NCBI RefSeq assembly: GCF_013409045.1
Contig: NZ_JACCBT010000001.1
Coordinates: 6,572,001-6,636,000 of the forward strand
Length of the DNA stretch: 64,000 bases
From: Actinomadura citrea
GTDB lineage: Bacteria; Actinomycetota; Actinomycetes; Streptosporangiales; Streptosporangiaceae
Reading direction: 5' to 3'
The position numbers and the translations under genes were made by a program. The notes under the pieces were generated by a model, which worked only from the letters and a program-made list of their open reading frames with translations, was not told where the DNA came from and did not search any database. Below are positions 34,268 through 42,876 of this stretch, piece after piece (position 1 is the stretch's first letter; every line of letters begins with the position of its first letter).

Positions 34268-34963
34268 ATGGACACCAAGGCTGTACCGCCCGTCGTGGAC
34301 ATCGACACCTGGCAACGCCACCTCGACGAGCTGCGCGCACGCGAGAAGGCCGCGACCCGCGAACTCGACGCGATCGCCGCCCAGCGCCGCCGCCTGCCGA
34401 TGGTCGAGATGCCCGACTACACCCTCGAAGGCGAGGACGGCCCGGTCAGCCTGGCCGAGGTCTTCGACGGCCGGTCCCAGCTGATCGTCTACAACCACAT
34501 GTGGTTCCCCGGCGAAGAGTGGCAGTGCCCGGGCTGCACGGGCTTCACATCCCAGTTCACCCGGCTGGAGTTCCTGGACGCCTACGACGCCAGGTTCGTC
34601 ATCGTCACCCAGGGCCCGATCGACGAGGCCCTGGCCTACAAGAAGCGGGTCGGCAACAAGATGACCTGGTACTCCACCGCGAACAGCCCCTTCGGCGCCG
34701 ACGTGGGAGCCCCTCTCGGCGGCGGCTTCGCAGTCAACGTCTTCCTCCGCGACGGCGACACCGTCTACCGCACCTGGCACACCACCGGCCGGGGCACCGA
34801 ACAGCTCACCCACACCTTCCCCCTGGTCGACCTGCTCCCCTACGGCCGCCAGGAAGAGTGGCAGGACGTCCCCGAAGGCTGGCCCCAGTCCCCCACCTAC
34901 ACCCGCTGGCCCGACTCCAAGGACATAGCCGCCCACTACGGCCCGGACGACGGCAGGGGATGA
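34268..34963 (+). CDS. DUF899 thioredoxin-like protein
   Basis: Protein of 231 residues of the DUF899 family, which has a thioredoxin-like fold. The key motif is CPGCT in EEWQCPGCTGFTSQF, matching the CxxC of the family, after NHMWFPG. The N-terminal helix (WQRHLDELRAREKAATRELD) and the DVPEGWPQSPTYTRW end are also usual. No function is established; a redox role is plausible. AGGAG lies just before ATG 34268. Confidence 0.85.
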   Translation: MDTKAVPPVVDIDTWQRHLDELRAREKAATRELDAIAAQRRRLPMVEMPDYTLEGEDGPVSLAEVFDGRSQLIVYNHMWFPGEEWQCPGCTGFTSQFTRLEFLDAYDARFVIVTQGPIDEALAYKKRVGNKMTWYSTANSPFGADVGAPLGGGFAVNVFLRDGDTVYRTWHTTGRGTEQLTHTFPLVDLLPYGRQEEWQDVPEGWPQSPTYTRWPDSKDIAAHYGPDDGRG

Positions 34964-35025
34964 ACCCGAATCTCCGGTGTCCTGACGTGTGAGACTGGCC
35001 GACGGCAGGCGGAAGCCGGAGGACC

Positions 35026-35609
35026 ATGGGTTACTGGATGTGGCTGACCAGGTACGACGACGCCGAGGTCGCGGCCTTGCTCGATCACCCCCACGGCCTG
35101 CACGCGGGCCTCGGGCGGCTGCGGGAGACCTGGGCCGACCTGCCCATCGAGCTCGGATACGACCCGTCCGGCTCCCTGCGCAAACTGGAGGAGGTGGACA
35201 CCCACCGGGCCTGGGACGCCCTGCACGTCCTGCTGACCGGCCTGCCGAACGAGGACTACGACCGCGTCTCCGGAGATCCGCCCGCCTGCGACGCGGTGAT
35301 GGGCGGCATCGTCATGAACGAGACCGGGGAAGGATCCCTCCTGCACGTCCCGCGCCTCCTGCGTCCCGCCCAGGTCCGCGCCGTGGACGCCTTCCTCCGC
35401 GCCCTCGACCCCGACGCACTGATCCGCGAGCGCCACGCTTACCTGAAGGAGGTCCAGCCCTACTCGTTCGAGGGCTGGGGACGGCTGCAAAGCGGCGAGG
35501 CGGGGACATGGTGGAACACGGCGTCCTCAGAAAGACCCTCGACACCGTCCGCGACTTCTACACCCGCGCCGCCGCCGCAGGCAACGCCGTCATCAAGGAG
35601 ATCGTCTGA
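35026..35609 (+). pseudogene. DUF1877 family gene with a frameshift near the 3' end
   Basis: The first 160 codons encode a DUF1877 protein (MGYWMWLTRYDDAEV, LPNEDYDRVSGDPPACDAVM). Near 35503 the frame leaves the family, while the typical C-terminus (LRKTLDTVRDFYTRAAAAGN, stop at 35609) continues in the frame reached by a -1 step at the GCGGGGAC run. Joining the frames there gives a normal family length of about 194 residues. A one-base loss in a G-run, a sequencing error or a -1 slip are all possible. Without correction the frame runs on as unrelated sequence to 36411. Confidence 0.7.
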
Positions 35610-35771
35610 GCGACACCAAATGCTGACGATCTACCATCACCGGACGCCGTGCGGTGACCGGTGCGACCGTCCGAGCGATGGACAACAAGATCAACAACGC
35701 CGTTCGGACGAAGACGACGGGGCGGCCGCAACGCACGTGCTCGTGGGCTTGGAAACAGGGTCTCTCGCTGG

Positions 35772-35809
35772 TGGGCGCGGCAGGTTGCGAACCTGCGGCC
35801 ACTCGCTTG
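35772..35809. repeat. Degenerate attachment-site copy of tRNA-Val 3' end
   Basis: This 38-bp segment equals the 3' part of tRNA-Val(TAC) at 45617-45654 with one mismatch in the T-loop. It is flanked on both sides by sequence resembling that around the second copy at 36666, including a short block containing ACAGTCCCTCATCA downstream (35848, compare 36841). It marks the outer end of an older integrated element. Confidence 0.75.
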
Positions 35810-36299
35810 TAGGCCAGCGCGATCCTCCATGCCGGACAACAGTCCCTCATCAGGCACGCGACCGCCCGGAGCCGTTCGTCCGCCGGCGTCGCCCTCTGAA
35901 ATGGGAAGTTGACCCCCGCGCTCTGCGGGGGCCAACAAGTGGACCATCGGCTGACTGGGGCGGTGCCGTGCAGATCAGCCGATCTCGCGTCCCTTGTGAG
36001 GGACACGGAGTTGGTCGCTACTGGCTGTCGATGAGGCGCTGCGCCTCACCTTGCAGTCCTATGAGCGTCTCTGTGCCTTCACCAGCACCGTCGCCGGCGC
36101 TGGGCAGGTCGGCATCTTCGATGTACTCGCCGTCAGGACGGTCGAAGACCACGGAAGACCCGCCGACGTGGGTGGGGATGCTGCTTTCACCGCGCATTTC
36201 AGTCTCACCTTCTCATCGCGTGACCCGCACAGGAGCGGGTGGTTCCGGCCTGACCGGAACCACAGAAGACCGTCCGACGTGCCTCTGGGGGCGCAAGAT

Positions 36300-36540
36300 C
36301 TGCCTCGTATGGACCTCGACGTCATCGCCGGGACGGTCACCGTCCGGCAAGCGCAAGTGGAGTTGGACACGGGTGAGCTGGTCACCGGGCCGCCCAAGTC
36401 ACGGACGGTGACACTCCCCCAGGCGATCATCCCGGACCTGCGGCGGCATCCCGGCAACCTCACCGGCCCGGACCCGAAGCGCTGATCTTCACCGGCAAGC
36501 CGGCGGCGTCCCGCGGCCGGCGAACTTCCGGCGGACCCGA
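36300..36540 (+). pseudogene. Relic of a tyrosine integrase (central part)
   Basis: An open stretch encodes TVTVRQAQVEL, then GPPKSRTVTLP and IIPDLRRHPGNLTGPDP, the linker between the first Arg motif and the middle of actinobacterial tyrosine recombinases. The expected continuation ALIFTGKP appears in another frame after a frameshift near 36475. The catalytic ends are missing. It lies just left of the second tRNA-derived repeat, the position an integrase takes in these elements. Confidence 0.65.
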
Positions 36541-36624
36541 GCGATGAACGACAAGATCAACAATGTCGATCTTGATGACGATGACGAGCGGCCGGAGCGC
36601 TCGCGATCGTGGGCTAATGGCACG

Positions 36625-36656
36625 AGACCCCGTTTCCGGTCTTGGAAACGGGGTCT
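36625..36656. terminator. Hairpin beside attachment-site repeat
   Basis: A 13-bp stem (AGACCCCGTTTCC and complement) with a six-base loop lies ten bases from the second tRNA-Val repeat. It probably was the terminator downstream of the tRNA or of the element's integrase. Confidence 0.6.
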
Positions 36657-36665
36657 TCTGGCTGG

Positions 36666-36703
36666 TGGGCGCGGCAGGTTTCGAACCTGCGGCCACTCGC
36701 TTG
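36666..36703. repeat. Attachment-site copy of tRNA-Val(TAC) 3' half
   Basis: These 38 bp are identical to 45617-45654, the 3' half of the intact tRNA, in the same orientation. The sequence then diverges inside the anticodon stem (CAAGCC instead of TAAGGC) and has no 5' half, so it is an att duplication and not a gene. It defines the left end of the younger element, about 8.95 kb from the intact tRNA. Confidence 0.85.
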
Positions 36704-36739
36704 CAAGCCAAGCTCACCCGGGGTTAACGCGACCCCCCG

Positions 36740-37295
36740 CCCTGCACAGCGGTACCTAACGGACCATCGACGTCCACCCGCGTCCGTCCCGACTGTCACT
36801 CAGTTAGACACTCATCCCGCGCCCCCCTGCATGCCAGACGACAGTCCCTCATCACGCACGCGACCGGCTTCTGCCAGCGTCGTGGTCCTCCGCCGAACCA
36901 CCCCAGGCAGCCAACCCTCGAACGTCAAGGTCACGGTGAGGACCATCGCCACGTGCTCAAGGGCGCCCGCTCCGCGCCGCCGGCGGCCGCATGCCCGGCG
37001 CGCCGGGCATGCGGCCTCTCCCGTCCGGTCCCGCCGCGCCGCTTCGACCGACCGCCTCAGCAGGGTGAGAGGTGGCCTTACCTTCAGTGACCATCTCCGG
37101 AGTATTGGTCGATGCCTTTTCCGTATTCGTGTTGGGCTTTATCGGATGCCTGTCTTCAATGTGGCAGTCTTCATCGATGTTTGAAGGGTGCAGTATTAGT
37201 CTGGCTTTCCGCTCTGTGGCAAGGGGATGATCGGAGTGTTGAACGAAACGTTGGCTGCCTTGGTTGAGTCGCATTGGCATATGGGCGAGCACGAA
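36740..37295. other. Non-coding, partly AT-rich left end of the integrated element
   Basis: I recognise no gene here. The stretch 37060-37290 is much lower in GC than the chromosome. A block at about 36830-36880 resembles the sequence just inside the older att copy at 35772, supporting a common origin of the two element ends. Confidence 0.5.
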
Positions 37296-37517
37296 CGGGG
37301 GGCTCGCGCCCCCAGCCCCCCGTGAGCCGCAGGCCAGTCCCGCGCGAAACGGACTGTCACACCCCCTCGCCGCTCACGCGGGAGCACCCCACGGGACGGG
37401 TGTAAGTGCTAGCGGCAGTGCAAACAGCGAGGATGGATGACCCTGGACGGGTGTGGAAGCACGGGAGCGTGCGGCGCTGGTCAGGGGACCGGCGGGGACG
37501 GGCCTGGACGTACCTTA
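37296..37517. repeat. Imperfect direct repeat A1
   Basis: About 220 bp starting with a G/C hairpin (CGGGGGGCTCGCGCCCCC) and containing GCTAGCGGCAGTGC and CTGGACGGGTGTGG. A diverged copy is at 39340-39545. Together with repeat B it forms an A-B pair on each side of the DUF4365 gene. Confidence 0.65.
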
Positions 37518-37565
37518 TCTTGCTGCGGATCAGATGCTCGGAGCCAGGCCGTGACGATCGCCAAA

Positions 37566-37690
37566 GTGGTTGGGCGCCGTTCGAGGCTGGGGCGATCGGC
37601 TGCCGCACGGCTTCCGGTGCTCAGGCCGTGGCCGGCCCTGCGCTCCGGGTCCGCTTGCCCTCGATTGAGCGGGTCCTGTCTCAGACCAAA
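37566..37690. repeat. Imperfect repeat B1
   Basis: About 125 bp containing GGCTTCCGGTGCTCAGGCC and CTGCGCTCCGGGTCCGCTTG. Related copies are at 39043-39175 and 39618-39728. No long conserved reading frame is shared by the three, so it is probably a non-coding repeat. Confidence 0.7.
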
Positions 37691-37758
37691 GTCGACACTG
37701 CGACGAGATCCGAAGCTGGATCGGCCCGGGCAGGCGAGAAATCACTGGAGAGGGTGGC

Positions 37759-38997
37759 ATGCCGAGAATCCCGACGGGACGGCGCGTGGCACAAGCCGCC
37801 GTGAACGCGGTGCGCGCCCTGCTCGAAGAGCACGACCATATCGTTCAAGAGATATCTGGCCAGAACGACTTCGGCGAGGACCTCTATGTCACCTTCGCCG
37901 ATAACGGGCGTGTGACGAGCGACGTGATCAAGGTCCAGGTCAAGGGTGGGAACTCGTGGCGCCGAGCCAACGGCTACGCGGTGCCTGTCGACCAGCACGG
38001 CGACACCTGGGCGAACGGGAACATCCCCGTCTACTGCGTGGTGTACGACCCCGACACCAAGAGGTTGTACTGGGCGAACGCCACCCAACAACTCCGCCGG
38101 TCCGGCCCCCTTAATCGCCCACGTGTCATCGGTGTTAGCCCCAACGCGGTGCTGAATGACACGACCATGGCCTCCTTCGTCACCCAGGCCCGCCGCTACG
38201 TCGGCCGCTACCGAGGCCGACAGGCCGTCCTCACCCACCTGGGAGAGATGTCCGGAGTCGACTTCGATCCGACGGACCACGTTCTGCACTTCGTCAATGG
38301 CGACGACGAAGACCTCATCTTCTGGAAGCGCCCGGGGGCCGCGTTCGCGACATTGCTCCTCAGCGCCCAAGACTGGGAACCGTATCTCGTTAGCCTGGAA
38401 TCTCTGATCCGCTCCGAGCTTCCAATACCAGATGTCGGAGAAGAAGGCAGACAGAAGGACCAGCGGGGCGACCCCGACCTCGCGACCGCCGAAGAACTGG
38501 AGCTGAGTCGGTCCGAGACTATGTGGGTAGCCTCGTGCTTCATTTCCACTGAGCAGGCCGACGAATGGACTGAGGGGCCCACCGAGTGTGAAGGGTGCCC
38601 GAGCTGCACAGGTGAGGAACGGGTGGAGCACGCCAACATCGCTGCGGACATAGCCGATGCATACGTCATTGCCCGCATCATCGACCGGGTCGAGGCCGAA
38701 CCAGACCTGCTGCACCGGTCGATCCTGGTCATGCGTGAGGAAGGAGAACTCGAACCCGGGATCATCGCCGAGCTTGGCCCGCTCGAAGCTAACTCACGTA
38801 TTGTCCGCCAGGTGACCAAGCTAAGCCGGGCGACGGTGAACGAAACCGAGCCGGAGGCATTTCGGTTGGCCATCCTCTACCTGATCAAACGCGTCTACAT
38901 CTTCGACCCCTCGCTACCTCTCGACGAGCAGGTACAAATCGTCTGGCGCATCCCCGAGCCCGAAAATGCGGTATCCGATAGCGCCGGTCAGGCCTAA
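37759..38997 (+). CDS. DUF4365-like protein, possible PD-(D/E)xK nuclease
   Basis: Protein of 412 residues. The N-terminal 150 residues resemble DUF4365: NDFGEDLYVTF, then DVIKVQVKGGNS, giving an acidic pair at 40-41 and QVK at 60-62, the spacing of restriction-like nuclease folds; PVYCVVYDPDTKRLYW follows. The C-terminal 250 residues are unrecognised, with a cysteine cluster CEGCPSC near 270. GAGAGGG precedes ATG 37759. Its lower GC and its position inside a mobile element between direct repeats suggest cargo, perhaps defence. No methyltransferase is beside it. Nuclease activity is an inference. Confidence 0.65.
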   Translation: MPRIPTGRRVAQAAVNAVRALLEEHDHIVQEISGQNDFGEDLYVTFADNGRVTSDVIKVQVKGGNSWRRANGYAVPVDQHGDTWANGNIPVYCVVYDPDTKRLYWANATQQLRRSGPLNRPRVIGVSPNAVLNDTTMASFVTQARRYVGRYRGRQAVLTHLGEMSGVDFDPTDHVLHFVNGDDEDLIFWKRPGAAFATLLLSAQDWEPYLVSLESLIRSELPIPDVGEEGRQKDQRGDPDLATAEELELSRSETMWVASCFISTEQADEWTEGPTECEGCPSCTGEERVEHANIAADIADAYVIARIIDRVEAEPDLLHRSILVMREEGELEPGIIAELGPLEANSRIVRQVTKLSRATVNETEPEAFRLAILYLIKRVYIFDPSLPLDEQVQIVWRIPEPENAVSDSAGQA

Positions 38998-39042
38998 AGC
39001 GCCGCAGCTTCCCAAGCTCATGCTCAAGCCGATCGCCGCGAG

Positions 39043-39175
39043 TGGCTGGGCAGGCTTCAGGGTCGGGGGCTCTCGCTGCCGCCCCCGCTTCCGTTCCTCG
39101 GGCTGTGGCCGGCCCTGCGGTACGGGTCGGAGTTGCCCTCGAAATGCCGGGGTTCTGTCGCAGATCGAAGCGACA
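39043..39175. repeat. Imperfect repeat B2
   Basis: Diverged copy of repeat B directly downstream of the DUF4365 gene. It keeps GTGGCCGGCCCTGCG and the GTTCTGTCGCAGATCGAAG end. Confidence 0.6.
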
Positions 39176-39339
39176 GTTGTACAGCAGGAAGTACAGCAAC
39201 ATCGTCGCACATCGCCTCACCGGTCCGTACGCCACCACGAGCCTCCACAAGCGCGGCGAGCACTCGATCTCGGGGCCGCCGATAGTTCGGGACGAAGAGG
39301 TGCCGCGTAAGCGCTCAAGTTGGTTGGACGCGCCTGAAG

Positions 39340-39545
39340 CGGGGGCTTCGCAGCCCCCAGCCCCCCGCGGGCCGGAGCACACGATCGCGCGAGACGGTCT
39401 GTCACTGGCGGAGGTTTGCGGGGGATTGCTAACACGGGTGCTAACAGCGGTCCTGGACAAGCCTTGGACACGTGTGGGATCGGAGGACGCGCGGAAGGGC
39501 TCCGGAGCAGGTCAGGGGACGGATCTGGACGGGTGTAGATCTTGC
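39340..39545. repeat. Imperfect direct repeat A2
   Basis: Copy of repeat A with the hairpin CGGGGGCTTCGCAGCCCCC, TGCTAACAGCGGTCCTGGAC and CTGGACGGGTGTAGATCTT. It is 2.04 kb from A1. Confidence 0.65.
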
Positions 39546-39617
39546 TCGTGAGACTCGTAATGAGCCGCTCTGCAATTCCAGCCCCACAATCGCCACAGCG
39601 CAGTTGAGGTGCGTTGC

Positions 39618-39728
39618 GTGGTTGGGGGCGATCGCTGCCGCGCGGCTTCCGGTGCTTGGGCCCGTGGCAGGCCCTGCGCTCCGGGTCCGCTTGCCCTCAG
39701 GTGACCGGGGTGCTGTCGCCGGCTGATC
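39618..39728. repeat. Imperfect repeat B3
   Basis: Copy of repeat B closest to B1 (GGCTTCCGGTGCTTGGGCCC, GCTCCGGGTCCGCTTGCCCT), placed after A2 at the same distance as B1 after A1. Confidence 0.7.
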
Positions 39729-39768
39729 GGCCGAGGACGCGCAGCTCAGTGGCTACGGAGGCGCGCAA

Positions 39769-40330
39769 TTAGCGTGCCACCAAGCCACGGGCACGAGCTT
39801 GCCAGCCGCTCCGTCCTCGTCCTCCCCGGGGCTGGTGGGCCTGAACGAGGGCGTCAAGGCTATCGGCGATGGCGCGGTCAGCGTTTGTGGGCTGGTGCTG
39901 GTAGGGCAGTACGGCCCGTTCGTTGTAGTGGCCGTCCACGCCATGAGGTTGGCCAGCGAGGCGCCCGTGCAGGCGGCCAAGGTGTTGCCGGTGTGGAGAG
40001 GTCGTGAAGGTGGCGGCCTGGGGCACCCGTGGCGTTGACGACGTGCATCTTTCGGGGTGAGTTCCCCTCGTGAACACCAGGGTGTCGGAGCCCTTGCCGG
40101 TGTGCTTCTCCAGGTGTGCGGCCAGGTCAGCGCAATCAGGGCGGGGATGGAGACGGTACGCGGGCTCGCGAACGCGGCCACAGGACGGACGCTGAACCGG
40201 TGGCTTTCGCTCGTGTCCGCGAGCCCGCCCTCAACTGCCTCCACCGAGCCCGCTCGGCCTCAGACCTGGTTGCGAACGTCTGCGGCCACATGACACACGG
40301 GCTACTTCGTGGCTGCCAATATCCCGCTAC
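39769..40330 (-). pseudogene. Decayed tyrosine integrase on the minus strand
   Basis: Read on the minus strand, fragments of an actinobacterial site-specific integrase appear in order but in different frames. TFATRSEAERARW is an N-terminal motif. RTVSIPALIA and PWCSR/VFTRG come from the middle. LANLMAW with GHYNERAVL, then YQHQPTNADRAIADSLDALV, are the C-terminal GH...Y active-site region. The part between the N-terminal motif and the middle is deleted. The orientation is opposite to the other two integrase relics, so it belongs to a different insertion. Confidence 0.65.
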
Positions 40331-40348
40331 CAGCCATGCATGAGCGCC

Positions 40349-40837
40349 TTAGGGCACCTTGTGCATCTGGTCGCCGCAAGTGCCGATGTTGCCAGTGGGT
40401 CCGACATTGCAGACATAGAAGTGGAGATTGCGCACGGGGTACCCCAGCACCGGGTCATTGTCATGACCGAACGTGAAACGGCTGTATGAAAGATGGTTAT
40501 ATCCTGCTTCGTATACGACCAGACCCCACTGCTGCCTCGTCCTCCATGTTCCGGAGTTGTCGCAGTACTCCCACCTTGCGACGACGGCCCCTCCGTAGCT
40601 GTCATTGCGCAGGTTGTCCGTAATGGTTCCAGGTCCGAAAGTCGCCTCGTAGGCGGTTCCGCTGCACGAAGATCGGATTGGTGAATAGGAGTAGTCTGCG
40701 CCGGCTGAGGTGGCAACGTTGTCGCTTTCGCCAGAAATGAAGTATGAAACCTCGGCGCTGGCTGGAGACTGAAGGAGGCCCAGCATTGCTGAGGTCGTCA
40801 GGGCCGGGATCGTGATGAACTTTTGTGCACGCCGCAT
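40349..40837 (-). CDS. Small secreted protein of unknown function
   Basis: Protein of 162 residues with a signal peptide (FITIPALTTSAMLGLLQSPA, cleavage after SASA-EV). The mature part is rich in Tyr, Ser, Gly and Asn with four Cys (SSCSGT, EYCDN, YVCNVG, GTCGD), suggesting a disulfide-linked beta fold. AAAGAGAT precedes ATG 40837. Its GC is lower than that of chromosomal genes. No family is recognised; streptomycetes carry comparable small exported proteins on mobile elements. Confidence 0.6.
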   Translation of the reverse strand: MRRAQKFITIPALTTSAMLGLLQSPASAEVSYFISGESDNVATSAGADYSYSPIRSSCSGTAYEATFGPGTITDNLRNDSYGGAVVARWEYCDNSGTWRTRQQWGLVVYEAGYNHLSYSRFTFGHDNDPVLGYPVRNLHFYVCNVGPTGNIGTCGDQMHKVP

Positions 40838-41521
40838 ACCTGATCTCTTTCTTGTTTTCCCTCTATTGTGGGACGTCCATGTCGGCTCGGTGTAGTGCTG
40901 GATGGATTCTGCTTGGACGATCGCATGTGGAAGTCCGCCTTGTCAAGCAATGGCCCGGTTCGGCCATGTTCGGAACATTACTGAACAGGCGCTCCCGTTC
41001 ACTGGCAGGCCAGGTGGATATTCGCCAGCCCAACAGGCCGCCTTACGCCGGGCGAAAAGTGGTGCTCACGATCGCTCCTGGGAGGAGGGCTGACCTCCGC
41101 AACACGGAGTTCGCCCAGGCCATTGCCCGCCAGTTCGCCCTACACGAAGCACTCGGCCACGGCCTGCAGAGCGCCAGCCTTGGAGTCGAGGGCAAGCCGG
41201 GATGTTCCCTGGGTCCGTCTTCTGTCCGTCCACGCCCCGCACCAAGTGATGCTTGAAGGACTGGCTGAGGCTCCCCAAAGTCCCTATGGTGCGGCGCATT
41301 GCCTTACAGAGACGGCGGCGGACGGGCAATTAGAGCGCAATTAGTCAGGGTGGACAGCGGTCAATCACGGTAACTCGTGGAGTGGCATCCGGCCAGGTCG
41401 ACATGCGTGATGGGATGGATCGGTCTGATTCCCAAGCTGAAGGTACGGATTCCAGCCGGAGCAATGCTCATGACCTGTGGATCGGCCTCGGGTTGGACGC
41501 GAAGGGCGTACCTTCCCGAGT
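40838..41521. other. Non-coding stretch before IS256-type element
   Basis: I find no convincing gene here. Short frames encode low-complexity or unfamiliar sequence, and the region may hold remains of older insertions. The promoter of the secreted-protein gene should be at its left end. Confidence 0.45.
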
Positions 41522-42876
41522 GATCGACTTCTGGTCATCGAGTAGGCCGACCTTGCACCGTCGGTTGGGAAGGCACGCCCGTGCTGAGCGTAGTGAATGC
41601 CGATGGAACGACCGAGACCGGCTCTCTGATCGACGACATCGTCCGCGAGGGCGCGAGGCGGATGCTGGCCGCTGCTCTGGAGGCTGAAGTCAACTCCTAC
41701 ATCGCCGAGTTGGCCGACCAGCGAGACGAGAGTGGGCGCCGCCTGGTGGTCCGCAACGGCTATCACCAGACCAGGAAGGTCGCGACCGCGGCCGGGGTGA
41801 TCGAGGTGAAGGCCCCACGCATCAACGACAAGCGCATCAACGAGGCAACCGGCGAGCGCAAGCGGTTCTCCTCGGTGATCCTGCCGCCGTGGTGCCGCAA
41901 GTCCCCGAAGATCAGCGAGGTGCTGCCGCTCCTCTACCTCCACGGCCTGTCCAGCGGGGACTTCGTGCCCGCGCTCGAGCAGTTCCTCGGCTCCTCGGCC
42001 GGCCTGTCGCCGGCCACGGTCATCCGGCTGACCGCCCAGTGGCAGGCCGACCACAAGGCGTTCAGCGAGCGCGACCTGTCCACCACGGACTACGTCTACG
42101 TCTGGGCCGACGGTATCCACCTGCGCATACGGCTGGAGGAGGCGAAGGCCGCGGTCCTGGTCGTCATGGGCGTCCGCGCTGACGGAACCAAGGAGCTGAT
42201 CGCGATGGCCGACGGCTACCGCGAGTCCTCGGAGTCCTGGGCGAGCCTGCTGCGGGACTGCCAGCGGCGCGGCATGCGCGCTCCCGTCCTCGCCGTCGGC
42301 GACGGAGCCCTGGGCTTCTGGAACGCGTTGAACGAGGTCTTCCCCGAAACCCGCCACCAAAGGTGCTGGGTTCACAAGACGGCCAACTGCCTCGACAGCC
42401 TCCCGAAGTCAGCTCAGCCCGCGGCAAAGAAGGCCATCCAGGACATCTACAACGCCGAGGACAAGGAGCACGCGGCCGCCGCGGTCAAGGCGTTCGCCAA
42501 GCAGTACAGCGCGAAGTTCCCCAAGGCCGTCAAGAAGATCGTCGATGACGAGGATGAGCTGCTGGCGTTCTACGACTTCCCCGCCGAGCACTGGATCCAC
42601 CTGCGGACAACCAACCCCATCGAGTCGACCTTCGCGACCGTCCGTCTGCGGACCAAGGTCACCAAGGGCGCCGGATCCCGGGCCGCCGCCCTGGCGATGG
42701 TCTTCAAGCTCGTCGAGTCCGCCCAGGCCCGCTGGCGAGCCGTGAATGCACCCCACCTCGTTGCCCTCGTCCGCGCTGGGGCCCGCTTTGAACGCGGCCA
42801 GCTCCTTGAACGGTCGCAGACGACCGCGGCGTGAATAGGGTGGCGGACCTGCCTCGAAGTTCGAGAACATCCGGTC
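41522..42876 (+). mobile_element. IS256-family insertion sequence
   Basis: The element carries one complete transposase. Its ends are proposed from an imperfect inverted repeat: GATCGACTTCTGGTCATCGA at 41522 and, on the other strand, GACCGGATGTTCTCGAACTT ending near 42876. No target duplication was confirmed, so the ends are approximate. The right end abuts the start of the acetyltransferase gene. Confidence 0.55.
41581..42834 (+). CDS. IS256/Mutator-family transposase
   Basis: Protein of 417 residues, full length for the family. The DDE residues are Asp177 (VYVWADGIH), Asp241 (AVGDGALGFW) and Glu348 (NPIEST), with the C/W/H motif RCWVHKTAN between the second Asp and Glu. The N-terminal DNA-binding part contains RNGYHQTRKVATAAG, also typical. 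The reading frame is intact, so the element may still be active. GTG 41581 is the first start in the frame. Confidence 0.93.
   Translation: MLSVVNADGTTETGSLIDDIVREGARRMLAAALEAEVNSYIAELADQRDESGRRLVVRNGYHQTRKVATAAGVIEVKAPRINDKRINEATGERKRFSSVILPPWCRKSPKISEVLPLLYLHGLSSGDFVPALEQFLGSSAGLSPATVIRLTAQWQADHKAFSERDLSTTDYVYVWADGIHLRIRLEEAKAAVLVVMGVRADGTKELIAMADGYRESSESWASLLRDCQRRGMRAPVLAVGDGALGFWNALNEVFPETRHQRCWVHKTANCLDSLPKSAQPAAKKAIQDIYNAEDKEHAAAAVKAFAKQYSAKFPKAVKKIVDDEDELLAFYDFPAEHWIHLRTTNPIESTFATVRLRTKVTKGAGSRAAALAMVFKLVESAQARWRAVNAPHLVALVRAGARFERGQLLERSQTTAA

Noticed and set aside
36666..36740. A second tRNA-Val gene
   Set aside because: Only the 3' half is present. The anticodon stem and the D-arm half do not pair, so it is an attachment-site copy.
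36957..37292. 111-codon minus-strand frame at the left end of the element
   Set aside because: No ribosome-binding site, no family resemblance and a composition that changes abruptly with the underlying GC.
41365..42375. Minus-strand 336-codon frame
   Set aside because: It is antisense to the IS256 transposase, whose DDE residues are intact on the plus strand.
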